A model generated the notes under the pieces. It was not told where the DNA came from and made no database searches. It was given only the letters and a program-made list of their open reading frames with translations. Positions 24,875 through 33,712 of a DNA stretch of 33,919 nt are shown here, one piece after another. Location: NCBI GenBank assembly GCA_947167965.1, contig CAMVJW010000013.1, forward strand, positions 1 through 33,919. Direction: 5' to 3'. This DNA is from an uncultured Clostridia bacterium (lineage in GTDB: Bacteria; Bacillota; Clostridia; TANB77; CAG-508). Every line of letters begins with the position of its first letter. Position 1 is the first letter of the stretch. Both the position numbers and the translations under genes were made by a program.

Positions 24875-25438
24875 TCATTTCTCTGGTTTATATTCAATCA
24901 TTCTTCTACAATATTTACAAGTTCCTGTTTGCTTAGTAAGTAAATTATCAGCTCCACAATATGGACAATAAACTACATGAGTATTTTTTGCTCTTTCCCT
25001 TTTTTCTTGCATTTTTAAATCATTTTCTTTTCTTATTTCGTAGTCTTTCTTTAAGTCTTGTTCAAAATAGTTTCTTATTTTATTAATTATGCTTTCAATG
25101 ATATTTCTAAATATAAATGAAAGAATTAAAAATATTATTCCAACTGTTATTAGCAATTTACTATATCCTAATAATTTATTGTAAATACTTGTGTTGATTA
25201 TGCTATTTAACATTTCAATATTATTTATTTTAAAAAAGTTTATTATTGAATCAATTATTTTTGGTATAAGAAGTAATAATCCACTTATTAATAGCAGTAT
25301 TGGTGTTTTATAAAACTTATCATAATATAAAAAAAATCTAAATATTATTAAACAAATCCCTAAAAAAGGAATAAAATATAAAACCACTAAAATTACTGGT
25401 AAACTACATAATAGTTTTAAAAATATATTTTCATTCAT
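24875..25438 (-). CDS. Membrane protein with C-terminal zinc ribbon
   Basis: The 187-residue product has several membrane helices (about 5-32, 45-70, 90-112), a charged helical stretch (about 120-155) and a C-terminal zinc-ribbon pattern, CPYCGAD then CKYCRR (two Cys pairs). Such small membrane proteins with a cytoplasmic zinc ribbon are common in Bacillota and mostly unstudied. It stands alone, convergent with the sigma unit. No transport or enzyme motif is visible. Confidence 0.7.
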   Translation of the reverse strand: MNENIFLKLLCSLPVILVVLYFIPFLGICLIIFRFFLYYDKFYKTPILLLISGLLLLIPKIIDSIINFFKINNIEMLNSIINTSIYNKLLGYSKLLITVGIIFLILSFIFRNIIESIINKIRNYFEQDLKKDYEIRKENDLKMQEKRERAKNTHVVYCPYCGADNLLTKQTGTCKYCRRMIEYKPEK

Positions 25439-25560
25439 TTATTTCACTTCCTGTCATTTAATATATTTTGATAAACGATATTCAATTTATTAAATAAAAA
25501 TTTATATCATTTAAAATTAATCTACCATTTTTAATAGAAAATGTAAATACTTGTTTTCCT

Positions 25561-25589
25561 AAAAAAAAAACAATAGACTTAATCTATTG
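25561..25589 (-). terminator. Terminator after tRNA-Ser(GCT)
   Basis: On the minus strand CAATAGA pairs with TCTATTG around a five-base loop, followed by ten T. It is a clean intrinsic terminator downstream of the tRNA. Confidence 0.9.
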
Positions 25590-25616
25590 CATACAAAGTA
25601 TTTTTTAAAAAAATAA

Positions 25617-25706
25617 TGGCGGAGTAGAGAGGGTTCGAACCTCCGCGCCGCGTTAACGACCTAACTGTTTAGCAAACAGTCCCCTTCACCACTTGGGTAC
25701 TACTCC
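25617..25706 (-). tRNA. tRNA-Ser (anticodon GCT)
   Basis: The acceptor stem is GGAGTAG/CTACTCC with discriminator G and an encoded CCA. The T arm is GAGGTTCGAACCCTC. The anticodon arm CTGTTTGCTAAACAG carries GCT. The long variable arm is typical of serine tRNA. It reads AGC/AGT codons. It forms a pair with the tRNA-Ser(TGA) 77 bp upstream. Confidence 0.95.
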
Positions 25707-25730
25707 AAATTGAATATATATAATTATTTA

Positions 25731-25769
25731 AAAAAACCGTAGAATATTGCTTATGACAACTTTTCTACG
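25731..25769 (-). terminator. Hairpin terminator between the two tRNA-Ser genes
   Basis: On the minus strand CGTAGAA pairs with TTCTACG and is followed by a run of T. It lies between the two tRNA genes and may end or process the upstream tRNA transcript. Confidence 0.6.
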
Positions 25770-25783
25770 TTTTAAAAAAGGTT

Positions 25784-25875
<92 letters not shown>

Positions 25876-25894
25876 ATAAAGCGAAACCTTGTCT

Positions 25895-25924
25895 ATAATA
25901 ACATATTATTTAATGTTTTGTCAA
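25895..25924 (-). promoter_or_regulatory. Promoter of the tRNA-Ser genes
   Basis: On the minus strand a perfect TTGACA (25919-25924) and TATTAT (25895-25900) are 18 bp apart, with a TG one base before the -10. Confidence 0.75.
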
Positions 25925-25951
25925 TAGCAAAATTTAAGTTTTTTTATTTTT

Positions 25952-26011
25952 CAATTCACAGTTAGAAATAAACTAAAATAAATATTCAAGACTTTTCTAA
26001 ACTGTGAATTG
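25952..26011. repeat. Long inverted repeat downstream of parB
   Basis: CAATTCACAGTT (25952-25963) pairs perfectly with AACTGTGAATTG (26000-26011), and the stem can extend by about five bases past a bulge. The flank that would follow it on the parB strand is A-rich rather than T-rich, so it is not a standard terminator. It is not a parS site, since it lacks the TGTTTCACGTGAAACA-type core. Confidence 0.6.
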
Positions 26012-26020
26012 TAAATAATA

Positions 26021-26866
26021 TTATTTAATTAAATTTAGTATTCTTTCTAAATCATCGTTATTAGTATAATTAATTATTATTTTACCGCTTCTTTTTCCTG
26101 CATCTATTTTAACCTTTGTTCCAAAAAATCCTTGGAATTGGTTTTCTATATCTTTATATACAGCAGCATATCTTTCTGCAACTTCTTTATTTACTTTTTG
26201 GTGATGTGTTCTTTTTTCTGCAATTCTAACACTTTCTCCCTTTTCGATGAAACTTACTGCCATATCAAATTGTTTTCTTGGATCTGTAATTGCAAGTAAT
26301 GCTTTACAATGGCCTTCTGTAAGCTTACCTTGTTTTGCAAATTCTAATACCGCAGGAGATAGATTTAATATTCTAACTGTATTTGCAATACTACTTCTGC
26401 TTTTTCCTAATGTTTTTGAAATTTCATCTTGTGTTAGATGATAATCATCCATTAATGCTCTTATACCTGCAGCTTTTTCATAAGGATTTAAGTCTTCTCT
26501 TTGCATATTTTCTATCAAAGATATTTCTTGATTCTTTCTTTCATCATCTTCTCTAATAATTACTGGAATTTCTTTAAGCCCTGCTTTTTTAGCTGCTCTC
26601 CATCTTCTTTCTCCAGCAACAATAGAATAATATCCTTCTTTTTGTGTAACAACAATTGGTTGTATTAAGCCATATTTTTCTATTGAATTTGCAAGCTCTT
26701 GAATTGATTCCTCATCAAATATTTTTCTTGCTTGATCTCTATTTGGTTCTATTTCTGTAACATTTAAATTTTTTAATATATCATTTTCTCTTGGTTTTTC
26801 TTCCTCTACTACTGGCATTGAAAATAATGCATCTAAACCTTTTCCAAGTCCTGTCATTTTTGCCAT
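26021..26866 (-). CDS. parB: Chromosome partitioning protein ParB (Spo0J)
   Basis: The 281-residue product is a chromosomal ParB, the CTP-dependent clamp that loads at parS sites and organises the origin region with ParA. The N-terminus MAKMTGLGKGLDALFS is typical and may contact ParA. The CTP-binding N-domain contains the GERRWRAAKKAGL motif and ENMQREDLNPYEKA. The helix-turn-helix is LTQDEISKTLGKSRSSIANTVRIL. A C-terminal dimer domain follows. The start ATG lies behind GGGAG. It is 28 bp downstream of parA in the same unit. The pair suggests a place fairly near the replication origin. Confidence 0.95.
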   Translation of the reverse strand: MAKMTGLGKGLDALFSMPVVEEEKPRENDILKNLNVTEIEPNRDQARKIFDEESIQELANSIEKYGLIQPIVVTQKEGYYSIVAGERRWRAAKKAGLKEIPVIIREDDERKNQEISLIENMQREDLNPYEKAAGIRALMDDYHLTQDEISKTLGKSRSSIANTVRILNLSPAVLEFAKQGKLTEGHCKALLAITDPRKQFDMAVSFIEKGESVRIAEKRTHHQKVNKEVAERYAAVYKDIENQFQGFFGTKVKIDAGKRSGKIIINYTNNDDLERILNLIK

Positions 26867-26894
26867 AATAAACTCCCTTCTAATTATAATAGTT

Positions 26895-27680
26895 TTATTT
26901 CATTTTCTCTTTTTTCTCAGCTTCGTTATACTTAATAAACTCTCTAGTAAATTTTTCATAGCTTCTTGCACCTTTAGATTTTGGATCATATACTGTTATT
27001 GGCATGCCATAACTTGGTGCTTCACTAACCCTAACATTTCTAGGTATTACTGTTTTATACACTTTGTTTTGAAAAAACTTTTTGACTTCTCTTACAACTT
27101 GATTTGCTAAGTTTGTTCTAATGTCATACATTGTTAAAAGTGCACCTTCTATGTATAAGTTTTTGTTTAAATGTTTTCTTACAAGTTCAACTGTGTTTAA
27201 TAATTGACCTAATCCTTCTAATGCATAATATTCGCATTGTACTGGTATTAAAACACTATCAGATGCAGTAAATGCATTTAACGTTATTAACCCTAATGAT
27301 GGTGGACAATCTATTAATATGTAGTCAAAATACTCTTTTATTTCATCTAGCTTTTCCTTCATTCTTTGTTCTCTTGACATCATAGATACAAGCTGTACTT
27401 CTGCTCCTGCTAAATTCATATTTGAAGGACAAATATATAAATTTTTTATTTTTGTTTCTTGAATTATGTCTTTTGCAGGCACTTCCATAATTAATAAATC
27501 ATATGTTGAAAGTTCAACTTCTTTTTCTATTCCAAGTCCACTTGTGGCATTTCCTTGTGGATCTGTATCTATTAATAAAACTTTTTTCCCTTTTTTTGCT
27601 AAAATAGTGCTCAAATTAACCGCAGTTGTTGTCTTTCCTACTCCACCTTTTTGGTTTGCTATTGATATTATCTTTCCCAA
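26895..27680 (-). CDS. parA: Chromosome partitioning ATPase ParA (Soj)
   Basis: The 261-residue ATPase has the deviant Walker A KGGVGKTTT at about residue 10, the Walker A' region DTDPQGNATSGLG and Walker B-type YILIDCPPSLG. This is standard for chromosomal ParA/Soj. It binds DNA non-specifically as a dimer and moves ParB-parS complexes. The start is a TTG at 27680, chosen because GGAGGG lies six bases before it and MGKIISIANQKGGVGK is the usual N-terminus. It heads the parAB unit. Confidence 0.95.
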   Translation of the reverse strand: MGKIISIANQKGGVGKTTTAVNLSTILAKKGKKVLLIDTDPQGNATSGLGIEKEVELSTYDLLIMEVPAKDIIQETKIKNLYICPSNMNLAGAEVQLVSMMSREQRMKEKLDEIKEYFDYILIDCPPSLGLITLNAFTASDSVLIPVQCEYYALEGLGQLLNTVELVRKHLNKNLYIEGALLTMYDIRTNLANQVVREVKKFFQNKVYKTVIPRNVRVSEAPSYGMPITVYDPKSKGARSYEKFTREFIKYNEAEKKEKMK

Positions 27681-27766
27681 TTTGTTCCCTCCACTTAAAC
27701 CAAATTTTGTCTATTTGTATTTGTTATTTTATAATTAATAATTTATTTCTTACATCAATTTCCGTA

Positions 27767-27796
27767 ATTATATCACGCAAATCACTTCTTTGTCTA
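27767..27796 (-). promoter_or_regulatory. Promoter of parAB
   Basis: On the minus strand TAGACA (27791-27796) and TATAAT (27767-27772) are 18 bp apart, giving a leader of about 80 bases before the parA TTG. Confidence 0.55.
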
Positions 27797-27914
27797 CCAT
27801 ATAATTTTAAAAATTATATTTTTTTAAATCATTTTGTCACAAATTAGTAAGACTATGCTTTTTAACACTAATACATCATTAAAAATAATCTATATACATT
27901 TTTTATAATACAAT

Positions 27915-27980
27915 AAAAAATGGTCTTATATAATAGCTACAGTTTTTATATTGGCTATTTTATAGGTACCATTTTATTTT
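27915..27980. repeat. Long imperfect hairpin element
   Basis: AAAATGGT (left) pairs with ACCATTTT (right), and an inner TATATAATAGC pairs with GCTATTTTATA with one mismatch, around a 16-base loop. It lies in the gene-poor stretch 27681-28049, which otherwise holds only the parA promoter and a short TTCCTCC/GGAGGAA hairpin (28022-28048). It could be a bidirectional terminator or a miniature mobile element. The left flank recurs near 33815. Confidence 0.5.
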
Positions 27981-28049
27981 AATTTTTCATTTATATTTCT
28001 GGATTAATCTTTTGATATGTATTCCTCCCGTGCTTCTTATAGGAGGAAA

Positions 28050-28345
28050 TTAAATCGATTTTATTTCTTCTATTCCATCTTTTAAACCTTTATCATATCC
28101 AGCTAACATTATTGCATGCTGATCCATTCTATATTTTTTCTAAGTTAAGTTAGCCTTCTTTCTCTTTCATCTTGACTAATTGTTTTTAGAACTTTTTTTG
28201 CATCATTTATCTCTTCACTTTCCATACCGAGTCTCCTCCTCAGGATTATTAATAAATTTTAGCCAATTATACAGTTCTTCATGTGTATCATTTGTACTAT
28301 TTTTGGCTTTATTTAAAGAAATTATATGAGGATTAAATAAAATAT
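28050..28345 (-). pseudogene. Decayed Rpn-family (PD-(D/E)XK transposase-like) nuclease remnant
   Basis: Minus-strand frames give pieces of the C-terminal half of an Rpn-type recombination-promoting nuclease in the right order: FNPHIISLNKAKN, HEELYNWLKFINNPEEE, then after a frame change INDAKKVLKTISQDERERRLT, an in-frame TAA where Glu is expected, LRK, another frame change, and MDQHAIMLAGYDKGLKDGIEE. At least two frameshifts and one nonsense change are visible. The N-terminal catalytic half is absent, cut off near the upstream direct repeat at 28387. The family assignment rests on the recurrent LYxWLxFINNPEE and ISQDExER patterns, from memory of the family. Confidence 0.7.
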
Positions 28346-28386
28346 TTAATTATGATAATAATGGAATAATAAAATTATATAGCATA

Positions 28387-28465
28387 AAAAATATAGAATC
28401 CGAGCAATGTATACTGCCCGAATTCAGTAATTTCGGATGTTTTATTAATTGATGTCATAAAAAAT
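28387..28465 (+). repeat. Direct repeat, left copy, flanking dinD
   Basis: The first 32 bases (28387-28418) are identical to 29368-29399. After a two-base change, AATTCAGTAATTT, TTTTATTAAT and ATGTCATAAAAAAT also match in register. The copy contains an ATCCGA/TCGGAT inverted repeat. It ends just before the dinD promoter. Confidence 0.9.
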
Positions 28466-28487
28466 AGGGAACTTTTTTGAAAATCAA

Positions 28488-28516
28488 TTGACAAATATGA
28501 ACAGATGTTTTATAAT
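28488..28516 (+). promoter_or_regulatory. dinD promoter with embedded LexA box
   Basis: TTGACA (28488-28493) and TATAAT (28511-28516) are 17 bp apart. GAACAGATGTTT (28499-28510) in the spacer matches the Gram-positive LexA box pattern GAAC-N4-GTTC except for the last base. LexA bound here would cover the promoter. Confidence 0.8.
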
Positions 28517-28552
28517 GATAAAAAATAAAATTATGAAATGGAGCTGATACTA

Positions 28553-29377
28553 TTGAAAGAAATAGACAAAAATAATAAATCATTTGAAGAAACTAAGCAT
28601 ATTGATGAAAACGGCATTGAATTTTGGTATGCTAGAGAACTTATGCCTATTCTACAATATTCAAATTGGCAGAATTTTGAGAAGATAATTGATAAAGCAA
28701 AAATATCTTGTGAAAATAGTGATGTTAATGTATTAGACCATTTTATTGACGTCAGTAAAATGGTTCAAATAGGATCAGGAGCTGAAAGAAAACAACAAGA
28801 TTATAAATTATCAAGATATGCTTGCTATTTAATAGCACAAAATGGAGATAGCAGAAAAAAAGTAATTGCTCTTGCTCAAACTTATTTTGCAGTTCAAACC
28901 AGAAAACAGGAAATTACAGAAAAAGAATACAGTATGTTAACAGAAGATGAAAAACGATTTTATCAAAGAAATTTAACACGAAAAGGAAATTATTCATTAA
29001 ATCAAACAGCAAAAAAAGCTGGAGTTAAAAATTTTGATAAATTTCATAATGCGGGCTATAAGGGGTTATATAATGGAGAAACTGCTGATGATATTGCCAA
29101 AAGAAAGGGATTAAGATATAGAGAAGATATTCTAGATAATATGGGAAGCGATGAACTTATTGCTAATTTATTTAGAATTTCTCAAACAGAGCAAAAATTA
29201 AGAAAAGATAATATTCATGGCGAACAAGAAGCTAATTCTACTCACTATGAGGTTGGTAAAAAAGTAAGAAAAGCAATTGCTGATATTGGTGGAACTATGC
29301 CAGAAGATTTACCTACACCTAAAAAAAGTCTAAAGCAACTTGAAAAAGAAAAGAAAAATGAATTAAGAAAAATATAG
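28553..29377 (+). CDS. dinD: DNA damage-inducible protein D (DinD)
   Basis: The 274-residue product (from TTG 28553, which has GGAG eight bases upstream) matches DinD along its length: a BRO-N/KilA-N-like N-terminus ENGIEFWYARELMPILQYSNWQNFEKIIDKAK, then DHFIDVSKMVQIGSG, KLSRYACYLIAQNGD and LAQTYFAVQTRKQE, and a C-terminal helical domain. An ATG at 28538 in the same frame lacks a ribosome site. E. coli DinD is known to be SOS-induced and has been reported to inhibit RecA; I infer a similar damage-linked role here. The promoter carries a LexA-like box. The stop codon lies inside the right-hand direct repeat, and the gene sits next to nuclease debris, so it may have arrived by transfer. Confidence 0.9.
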   Translation: MKEIDKNNKSFEETKHIDENGIEFWYARELMPILQYSNWQNFEKIIDKAKISCENSDVNVLDHFIDVSKMVQIGSGAERKQQDYKLSRYACYLIAQNGDSRKKVIALAQTYFAVQTRKQEITEKEYSMLTEDEKRFYQRNLTRKGNYSLNQTAKKAGVKNFDKFHNAGYKGLYNGETADDIAKRKGLRYREDILDNMGSDELIANLFRISQTEQKLRKDNIHGEQEANSTHYEVGKKVRKAIADIGGTMPEDLPTPKKSLKQLEKEKKNELRKI

Positions 29378-29446
29378 AATCCGAGCAATGTATACTGCCT
29401 TAATTCAGTAATTTTAGCTATTTTATTAATCAATGTCATAAAAAAT
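29368..29446 (+). repeat. Direct repeat, right copy, overlapping the dinD stop
   Basis: This copy begins within the last codons of dinD (its TATAG contains the stop at 29375-29377) and matches the left copy at 28387-28465. It lacks the ATCCGA/TCGGAT pairing because TTTCGGATG is changed to TTTTAGCTA. Confidence 0.9.
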
Positions 29447-29476
29447 GGGCAAAATGTTACAAATGTGCATTATAGG

Positions 29477-29505
29477 TTGACTTACGGTATATTTTGATAT
29501 ATAAT
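29477..29505 (+). promoter_or_regulatory. Sigma-A promoter of leuS
   Basis: TTGACT (29477-29482) and TATAAT (29500-29505) are 17 bp apart. The leader is only about 60 bases, too short for a T-box, so the usual tRNA-sensing control of leuS is absent here. Confidence 0.8.
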
Positions 29506-29574
29506 ACAAAATATTTTTAAATAGTTTATAGATTAATCTTTAAAATCTAAATTTTTTAATAAAGGGGTATCAAT

Positions 29575-31992
29575 ATGGCATATAATTTTAAGTATATTGA
29601 AAAAAAATGGCAAGACAAATGGGAAAAAGAAGGAACATTTAATGCTCTTAATGATTATTCTAAAAGGAAATGGTACGGATTAATTGAATTTCCATACCCA
29701 TCTGGTGCAGGACTCCATGTTGGTCACCCTAGAAGTAATACAGCTATTGATATTATAGCAAGAAAAAGACGTTTACAAGGGTATAATGTATTATTTCCAA
29801 TTGGATTTGATGCATTTGGTCTTCCAACAGAGAATTTTGCTATAAAAAATAATATTCATCCTAAAAAAGTTACTGAACAAAATATAGCACATTTTACAGA
29901 GCAACTAAAAGCTCTTGGTTTTTCGTTTGATTGGTCAAGAGTTGTTGATACAACAGATCCAAGTTATTATAAATGGACTCAATGGATATTTATCCAATTA
30001 TTTAAACATGGATTAGCATATAAAACTACTATGCCAATAAACTTTTGTACAAGTTGTAAAGTAGGACTAGCAAACGAAGAAGTTGTAAATGGTGTTTGTG
30101 AAAGATGTGGAAGCCCTGTAATACAAAAAGAAAAATCTCAATGGATGTTAAAAATTACAGAATATGCTCAAAGACTTATAGATGATTTGGATGATGTAAA
30201 TTATCTAGAAAAAATTAAAACTCAACAACGTAATTGGATAGGTCGTTCAGAAGGAGCTGAAGTTAAGTTTAAAGTTGCAAATTCTGATGAAGAAATATTA
30301 GTTTATACTACAAGACCAGATACATTATTTGGTGCAACATATATGGTTATTGCTCCAGAACATGCTTTAATTGAAAAATTAAGTAGTAAAATTTCAAATT
30401 TAGATGAAGTTAAAGAATATCAACATAAAGCTTCATTAAAATCTGACTTTGAACGTTCTGAAATAAATAAAGATAAAACCGGATGCGAAATTAAAGGAAT
30501 AAAAGCAATTAATCCTCTAACAAATAAAGAAATTCCTATCTGGATTTCAGATTATGTATTATCTAGCTATGGAACAGGAGCAATTATGGCAGTTCCTGCT
30601 CACGATTCTAGAGATTTTGAATTTGCAACTAAATTTGGTTTACCAATTATACAAGTTGTTAAACCAAATGATAATACAGAAGTCGACCTATCTAAAGAAG
30701 CTTTTACAGATGTTGAAACAGGTATTTTAATTAATTCAGATTTTTTAAATGGTCTATCTGTTGAAGATGCTAAAAAAGCTATAATTGATTATTTAGAAAA
30801 AAATAATATTGGAATTAAGAAAGTTAATTATAAACTTCGTGATTGGGTATTTTCTCGTCAAAGATATTGGGGTGAGCCTATTCCAATGGTTTATTGTGAA
30901 TGTTGTGGCTGGCAACCAATTGATGAAAAAGATTTACCTTTAGAATTACCTGAAATTGAGGATTTTAAACCAGGAGAAAATGGTGAATCTCCACTTGCAA
31001 AACAAACTGATTGGATTAATACAACTTGTCCAAAATGTGGTAAACCAGCCAAAAGAGAAACAGATACAATGCCACAGTGGGCTGGATCAAGTTGGTATTT
31101 CTTAAGATATATGGATCCACATAATGATAATGCCTTAGCTTCAAAAGAAGCTTTAGAATATTGGTCACCAGTTGATTGGTATAATGGTGGAATGGAACAT
31201 ACAACTCTTCATCTATTGTATTCAAGATTTTGGCATAAATTCTTATATGATATCGGTGTTGTTCCTACAAAAGAGCCTTATGCTAAAAGAACTTCACATG
31301 GTATGATACTTGGAACAAATGGAGAAAAAATGTCTAAATCAAAAGGAAATGTTATAAATCCAGATGATATAGTTAATGAATTTGGAGCAGATACATTTAG
31401 AGTATATGAAATGTTTATGGGACCTTTTGATCAAACTGCTGCATGGTCAATGGAAAGTATTAGAGGCTGTGGCAAATTTTTAGATAGAGTTTGGAATATG
31501 CAAGATATTTTAGTAGATGGTGATACATATACTAAAGAAGCTGAAAAATTGATGCATAAAGCTATAAAAAAAGTATCATCAGATATTGAAGAAATGAAAT
31601 TTAACACATGTATTTCAACATTTATGACAATGGTTAATGAATTTTATAAATTAAAAAGAATTAATAAAGCAGAATTTAAAACATTTTTAACTTTATTAAA
31701 TCCTTTTGCTCCTCATATAACTGAAGAATTAAATAAGCTAATTGGATTTGAGAATGATATTTCAACTTATACATGGCCAGAATATGATGAATCTAAAACA
31801 ATTGATGATGAAATTAATCTTCCAATTCAAATCAATGGTAAACTTAGAGCAAATATTACTATTTCTTTAGATGAAGATGAAGCTCAAGTTAAAGAAAAAG
31901 TTCATCAAGCAATTGAATCACGATTAGAAGGTAAGACTATTGTAAAAGAAATCTATGTTAAAAATAGAATTTATAATATTGTTGTAAAATAA
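29575..31992 (+). CDS. leuS: Leucyl-tRNA synthetase
   Basis: The 805-residue enzyme charges tRNA-Leu and is complete. The HIGH-type motif is HVGH in [13 protein letters not shown] near residue 48. A zinc site with CTSC and CERC lies near 160-178. The CP1 editing domain contains [13 protein letters not shown] and [15 protein letters not shown]. The class I signature KMSKS is in [16 protein letters not shown], followed by the anticodon-binding domain and a C-terminal [10 protein letters not shown]...[16 protein letters not shown] domain. The length is normal. The ATG follows AAGGGG. It is a single-gene unit with its own promoter and a strong terminator. Confidence 0.97.
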   Translation: MAYNFKYIEKKWQDKWEKEGTFNALNDYSKRKWYGLIEFPYPSGAGLHVGHPRSNTAIDIIARKRRLQGYNVLFPIGFDAFGLPTENFAIKNNIHPKKVTEQNIAHFTEQLKALGFSFDWSRVVDTTDPSYYKWTQWIFIQLFKHGLAYKTTMPINFCTSCKVGLANEEVVNGVCERCGSPVIQKEKSQWMLKITEYAQRLIDDLDDVNYLEKIKTQQRNWIGRSEGAEVKFKVANSDEEILVYTTRPDTLFGATYMVIAPEHALIEKLSSKISNLDEVKEYQHKASLKSDFERSEINKDKTGCEIKGIKAINPLTNKEIPIWISDYVLSSYGTGAIMAVPAHDSRDFEFATKFGLPIIQVVKPNDNTEVDLSKEAFTDVETGILINSDFLNGLSVEDAKKAIIDYLEKNNIGIKKVNYKLRDWVFSRQRYWGEPIPMVYCECCGWQPIDEKDLPLELPEIEDFKPGENGESPLAKQTDWINTTCPKCGKPAKRETDTMPQWAGSSWYFLRYMDPHNDNALASKEALEYWSPVDWYNGGMEHTTLHLLYSRFWHKFLYDIGVVPTKEPYAKRTSHGMILGTNGEKMSKSKGNVINPDDIVNEFGADTFRVYEMFMGPFDQTAAWSMESIRGCGKFLDRVWNMQDILVDGDTYTKEAEKLMHKAIKKVSSDIEEMKFNTCISTFMTMVNEFYKLKRINKAEFKTFLTLLNPFAPHITEELNKLIGFENDISTYTWPEYDESKTIDDEINLPIQINGKLRANITISLDEDEAQVKEKVHQAIESRLEGKTIVKEIYVKNRIYNIVVK

Positions 31993-32006
31993 TAATCTAT
32001 ATTGAT

Positions 32007-32040
32007 AAAACTCACACTTATCAAAGAGTGTGAGTTTTTT
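32007..32040 (+). terminator. leuS terminator
   Basis: AAAACTCACACT (32007-32018) pairs with AGTGTGAGTTTT (32027-32038) around an eight-base loop, ending in a run of T, 15 bp after the leuS stop. Confidence 0.9.
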
Positions 32041-32207
32041 TAACTTTTGTTTATATATAAATGTTATGTTTTTTATTTATATTTTCTTTTTTCTAAAAAT
32101 GTCTGTTCCAAACTAATATATATCTAATTCATTTGATTTATTATTTTATCTAAATTTTCTATACAATATAAAGGTATATTAGTAAATGGATGTAAATACC
32201 ACAAAAT

Positions 32208-32253
32208 AAAAAGCCTCCTAAATACCTTTACGGAAGTATTTATTAGGCTTTTT
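32208..32253. terminator. Bidirectional terminator between leuS and the AAA ATPase gene
   Basis: AAAAAGCCT pairs with AGGCTTTTT, and an inner CTAAATAC pairs with GTATTTATTAG. It can act in both directions. The remaining sequence in 32041-32377 shows no gene. Confidence 0.8.
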
Positions 32254-32377
32254 ATTTTTATTTTATTACATTTTTTATTATATTCTTGTTACATAACTTC
32301 ATTTTACTTAGGAATTCTTGTATTATAGCATATATTAGATTTAGAAATAATATTCTTTGAATGCTTTCAAGCTACAT

Positions 32378-33658
32378 TTAGTTTTTTAATACAGTAATTG
32401 GTATTACATAAATACCATCCGGACGTTTTACAACTGCATTATATAATCCACAAATAATGCACATAAATTTTGGTTTTTTTTCTGCTACTTCATAAAATTT
32501 GTTTAGGTTTTTTGCTGCTTCTTCAATTTGATTTGACCCTAGCTTTATTTCAAATGCCGCATATTCTCCATCTGCAATTTCAACAATTGCATCAACTTCC
32601 AAACCTGAATTGTTTTCTCTATAATGATATAGTTTTCCACCTAAACTCTCTGCATAAATTCTTAGGTCTCTCTCACAAAGTGCCTCAAAGTAGAATCCAA
32701 AAGTCTCTAAATCTTTCATTAATTTATCTGGTGTTATATTTAATGCTGCACATCCCAAAGATGGATCAGTAAAATGTCTTTTCGAATTTTTACCTACATT
32801 AGCTCTTGAACGGATCTTATACATAAATGAATCTTGATTTTCTATTAAGTGTAATTTATTCAGTACATCTAAATAATCAGCAACAGTATTTCTACTTATT
32901 GTTAATTCTTCTTCTGTAACATTATCTGCAATATCTTTTATTAATACACTATTAGATGAAATAGTACTTTCATTTCTGGCAAGAGATCTTAAAAGCATCT
33001 CCATCTTATTTTTATCCCTATTAACTCCATCAATCTCAGAAATATCTTTATCAAGTACTGCACTTAAATAGCTCTTAGTTATTCTACTTGCACCTTTTAC
33101 AGTAATATCTATAGTTTCCGGCCATCCCCCTCTAACAATTAATTCGGCTAATTTTATTAACTCAGTTTTTTCTACTAATTTATTAATAAATTTTCCATTG
33201 AATAAATCTCCTAAAGATACATCTCCACTTGAGTCTCCTGATTCAAATAAAGACATTGTATACATTTTCATCTTACATATTCTTCCTGCTCCAGAATGAT
33301 GTATATCTTTTGTTACAGGAGTTGCAGAACCAGTTAGTATATATTTACCCTTTTCTTTATCCTCATCACATTTATATCTTACTGCATCCCAAATTGCTGG
33401 AACCTCCTGCCATTCATCTATCAGTTCTGGACGTTCTTTGTTTAGAATTAAATTTACATCCATTTGAGCCAATTTTTTTTCTCTAAAATTGTCTGCTGAA
33501 TTATTTAAATATGCAACACTATTTGCATGGTTTAAAGCTGTCCATGTTTTCCCACACCATTTAGGTCCCTCTATACTAATTGCCCCAAATATTTTCAAAT
33601 CTTCTTTTATTCTCTCATCTATAATTCTATTTTTATATCCTTTTTTGGTTAATTTCAT
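32378..33658 (-). CDS. AAA-family ATPase with DUF4143 C-terminal domain
   Basis: The preferred start is the ATG at 33658 behind GAGGTG, giving 426 residues; a GTG at 33667 overlaps that site. The N-terminal AAA_14-like ATPase has Walker A GPKWCGKT, a Walker B-like PELIDEWQEVP and a sensor-like YILTGSATP. The C-terminal DUF4143 part ends with SGLEVDAIVEI and AAFEIKLGS, which resembles a PD-(D/E)XK core (D, then E-x-K). These proteins are widespread in anaerobes, often in many copies, and their function is not established. Some are thought to be linked to toxin-antitoxin or mobile DNA. The gene is monocistronic with its own promoter and repeats upstream. Confidence 0.88.
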   Translation of the reverse strand: MKLTKKGYKNRIIDERIKEDLKIFGAISIEGPKWCGKTWTALNHANSVAYLNNSADNFREKKLAQMDVNLILNKERPELIDEWQEVPAIWDAVRYKCDEDKEKGKYILTGSATPVTKDIHHSGAGRICKMKMYTMSLFESGDSSGDVSLGDLFNGKFINKLVEKTELIKLAELIVRGGWPETIDITVKGASRITKSYLSAVLDKDISEIDGVNRDKNKMEMLLRSLARNESTISSNSVLIKDIADNVTEEELTISRNTVADYLDVLNKLHLIENQDSFMYKIRSRANVGKNSKRHFTDPSLGCAALNITPDKLMKDLETFGFYFEALCERDLRIYAESLGGKLYHYRENNSGLEVDAIVEIADGEYAAFEIKLGSNQIEEAAKNLNKFYEVAEKKPKFMCIICGLYNAVVKRPDGIYVIPITVLKN

Positions 33659-33678
33659 TAGAATCACCTCTTAATGTA

Positions 33679-33707
33679 ATAATAACATATTTTTTGTTTT
33701 TGTTCAA
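33679..33707 (-). promoter_or_regulatory. Promoter of the AAA/DUF4143 ATPase gene
   Basis: On the minus strand TTGAAC (33702-33707) and TATTAT (33679-33684) are exactly 17 bp apart. Confidence 0.65.
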
Positions 33708-33712
33708 TATTG

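Noticed and set aside
25617..25706. tRNA-Ser(GCT) 3' end as attachment site of an integrated element covering the T4SS locus
   Set aside because: No integrase lies beside it and no second copy of the tRNA end was found in the window. An element boundary left of the window cannot be excluded.
25952..26011. Inverted repeat near parB as a parS site
   Set aside because: It lacks the TGTTTCACGTGAAACA-type core, and no parS-like 16-mer was seen elsewhere in the window.
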